Part shown: piece by piece, positions 63,956-64,000 of the stretch | Numbering within the stretch: position 1 is the stretch's first letter | Layout of the letters: the number at the start of each line of letters is the position of its first letter | Origin: Epiperipatus broadwayi | Lineage: Eukaryota; Onychophora; Udeonychophora; Euonychophora; Peripatidae | Length of the DNA stretch: 64,000 bases | Assembly (NCBI GenBank): GCA_028023455.1 | Contig: JAQFVV010006272.1 | Coordinates: 2,064,586 to 2,128,585 of the forward strand | Direction of reading: 5' to 3' | Made by a program: the position numbers and the translations under genes | Notes under the pieces: model-generated | What the model was told of the DNA's origin: nothing | The model's database searches: none | The model's input: only the letters and a program-made list of their open reading frames with translations

Positions 63956-64000
63956 CACCCCGGTAGAGCTATATCCCTTGTGGCTAGCTCAGTCACTCAA

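Overview
The window is animal nuclear DNA: very AT-rich, with long introns and dense repeats. The only host gene I can support is a nicotinic acetylcholine receptor (nAChR) subunit on the + strand, seen as three exons (7748-7887, 33839-33883, 38873-38982). Their 140/45/110-bp sizes match the classic nAChR exons for the N-terminal ligand-binding domain. The introns are about 26.0 kb, 5.0 kb and more than 25 kb; the first exon and everything after the third lie outside the window or were not found. The residues look lophotrochozoan or arthropod-like. Giant introns, tRNA-derived SINEs and Penelope-like elements make a cephalopod such as an octopus my best guess, which is inference only.

Layout. 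1-6.2 kb: decayed APE-type LINE pieces, one on - and two on +. 7.75 kb: first visible exon. 9.3-16.7 kb: two copies of a ~1.7 kb repeat, the second split by a 555-bp palindromic SINE with 13-bp target duplications. 18.6-20 kb: Penelope-like element (PLE) fossil with reverse transcriptase and GIY-YIG relics. 21.3-26.6 kb: a complete but broken Ty3/Gypsy element with 615-bp LTRs and ATATG target duplications. 28.2-29.5 kb: PLE tails and a complex inverted repeat. 30.9-35.4 kb: foldback elements around the 45-bp exon. 37-38.8 kb: two tRNA-derived SINEs and a foldback ending about 90 bp before the 110-bp exon. 39.6-42.6 kb: another PLE fossil, an inserted short element, a ~310-bp tandem satellite and a foldback. 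45.4 kb: LINE endonuclease relic. 49.5-55.6 kb: near full-length LINE on -, with a duplicated 3' end and trinucleotide arrays at both ends. 56.1-58.0 kb: two PLE 3' ends in a 1.8-kb inverted repeat. 61.2 kb and 63.8 kb: a ribozyme-like motif and a LINE C-terminal relic.

The most interesting pattern cuts across these repeats. The hammerhead-ribozyme layout (CTGANGA, stem II, GAAAC, short stem III, GTC, closed by stem I) recurs at about 15.9, 28.5, 31.3, 38.4, 40.2 and 61.2 kb, with compensatory changes in the stems. Weaker versions sit in PLE tails. Hammerheads are known from PLEs and from Schistosoma Sm-alpha SINE-like repeats; here they seem to be shared by several short families, including one with a tRNA-like B box. 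None was folded or tested.
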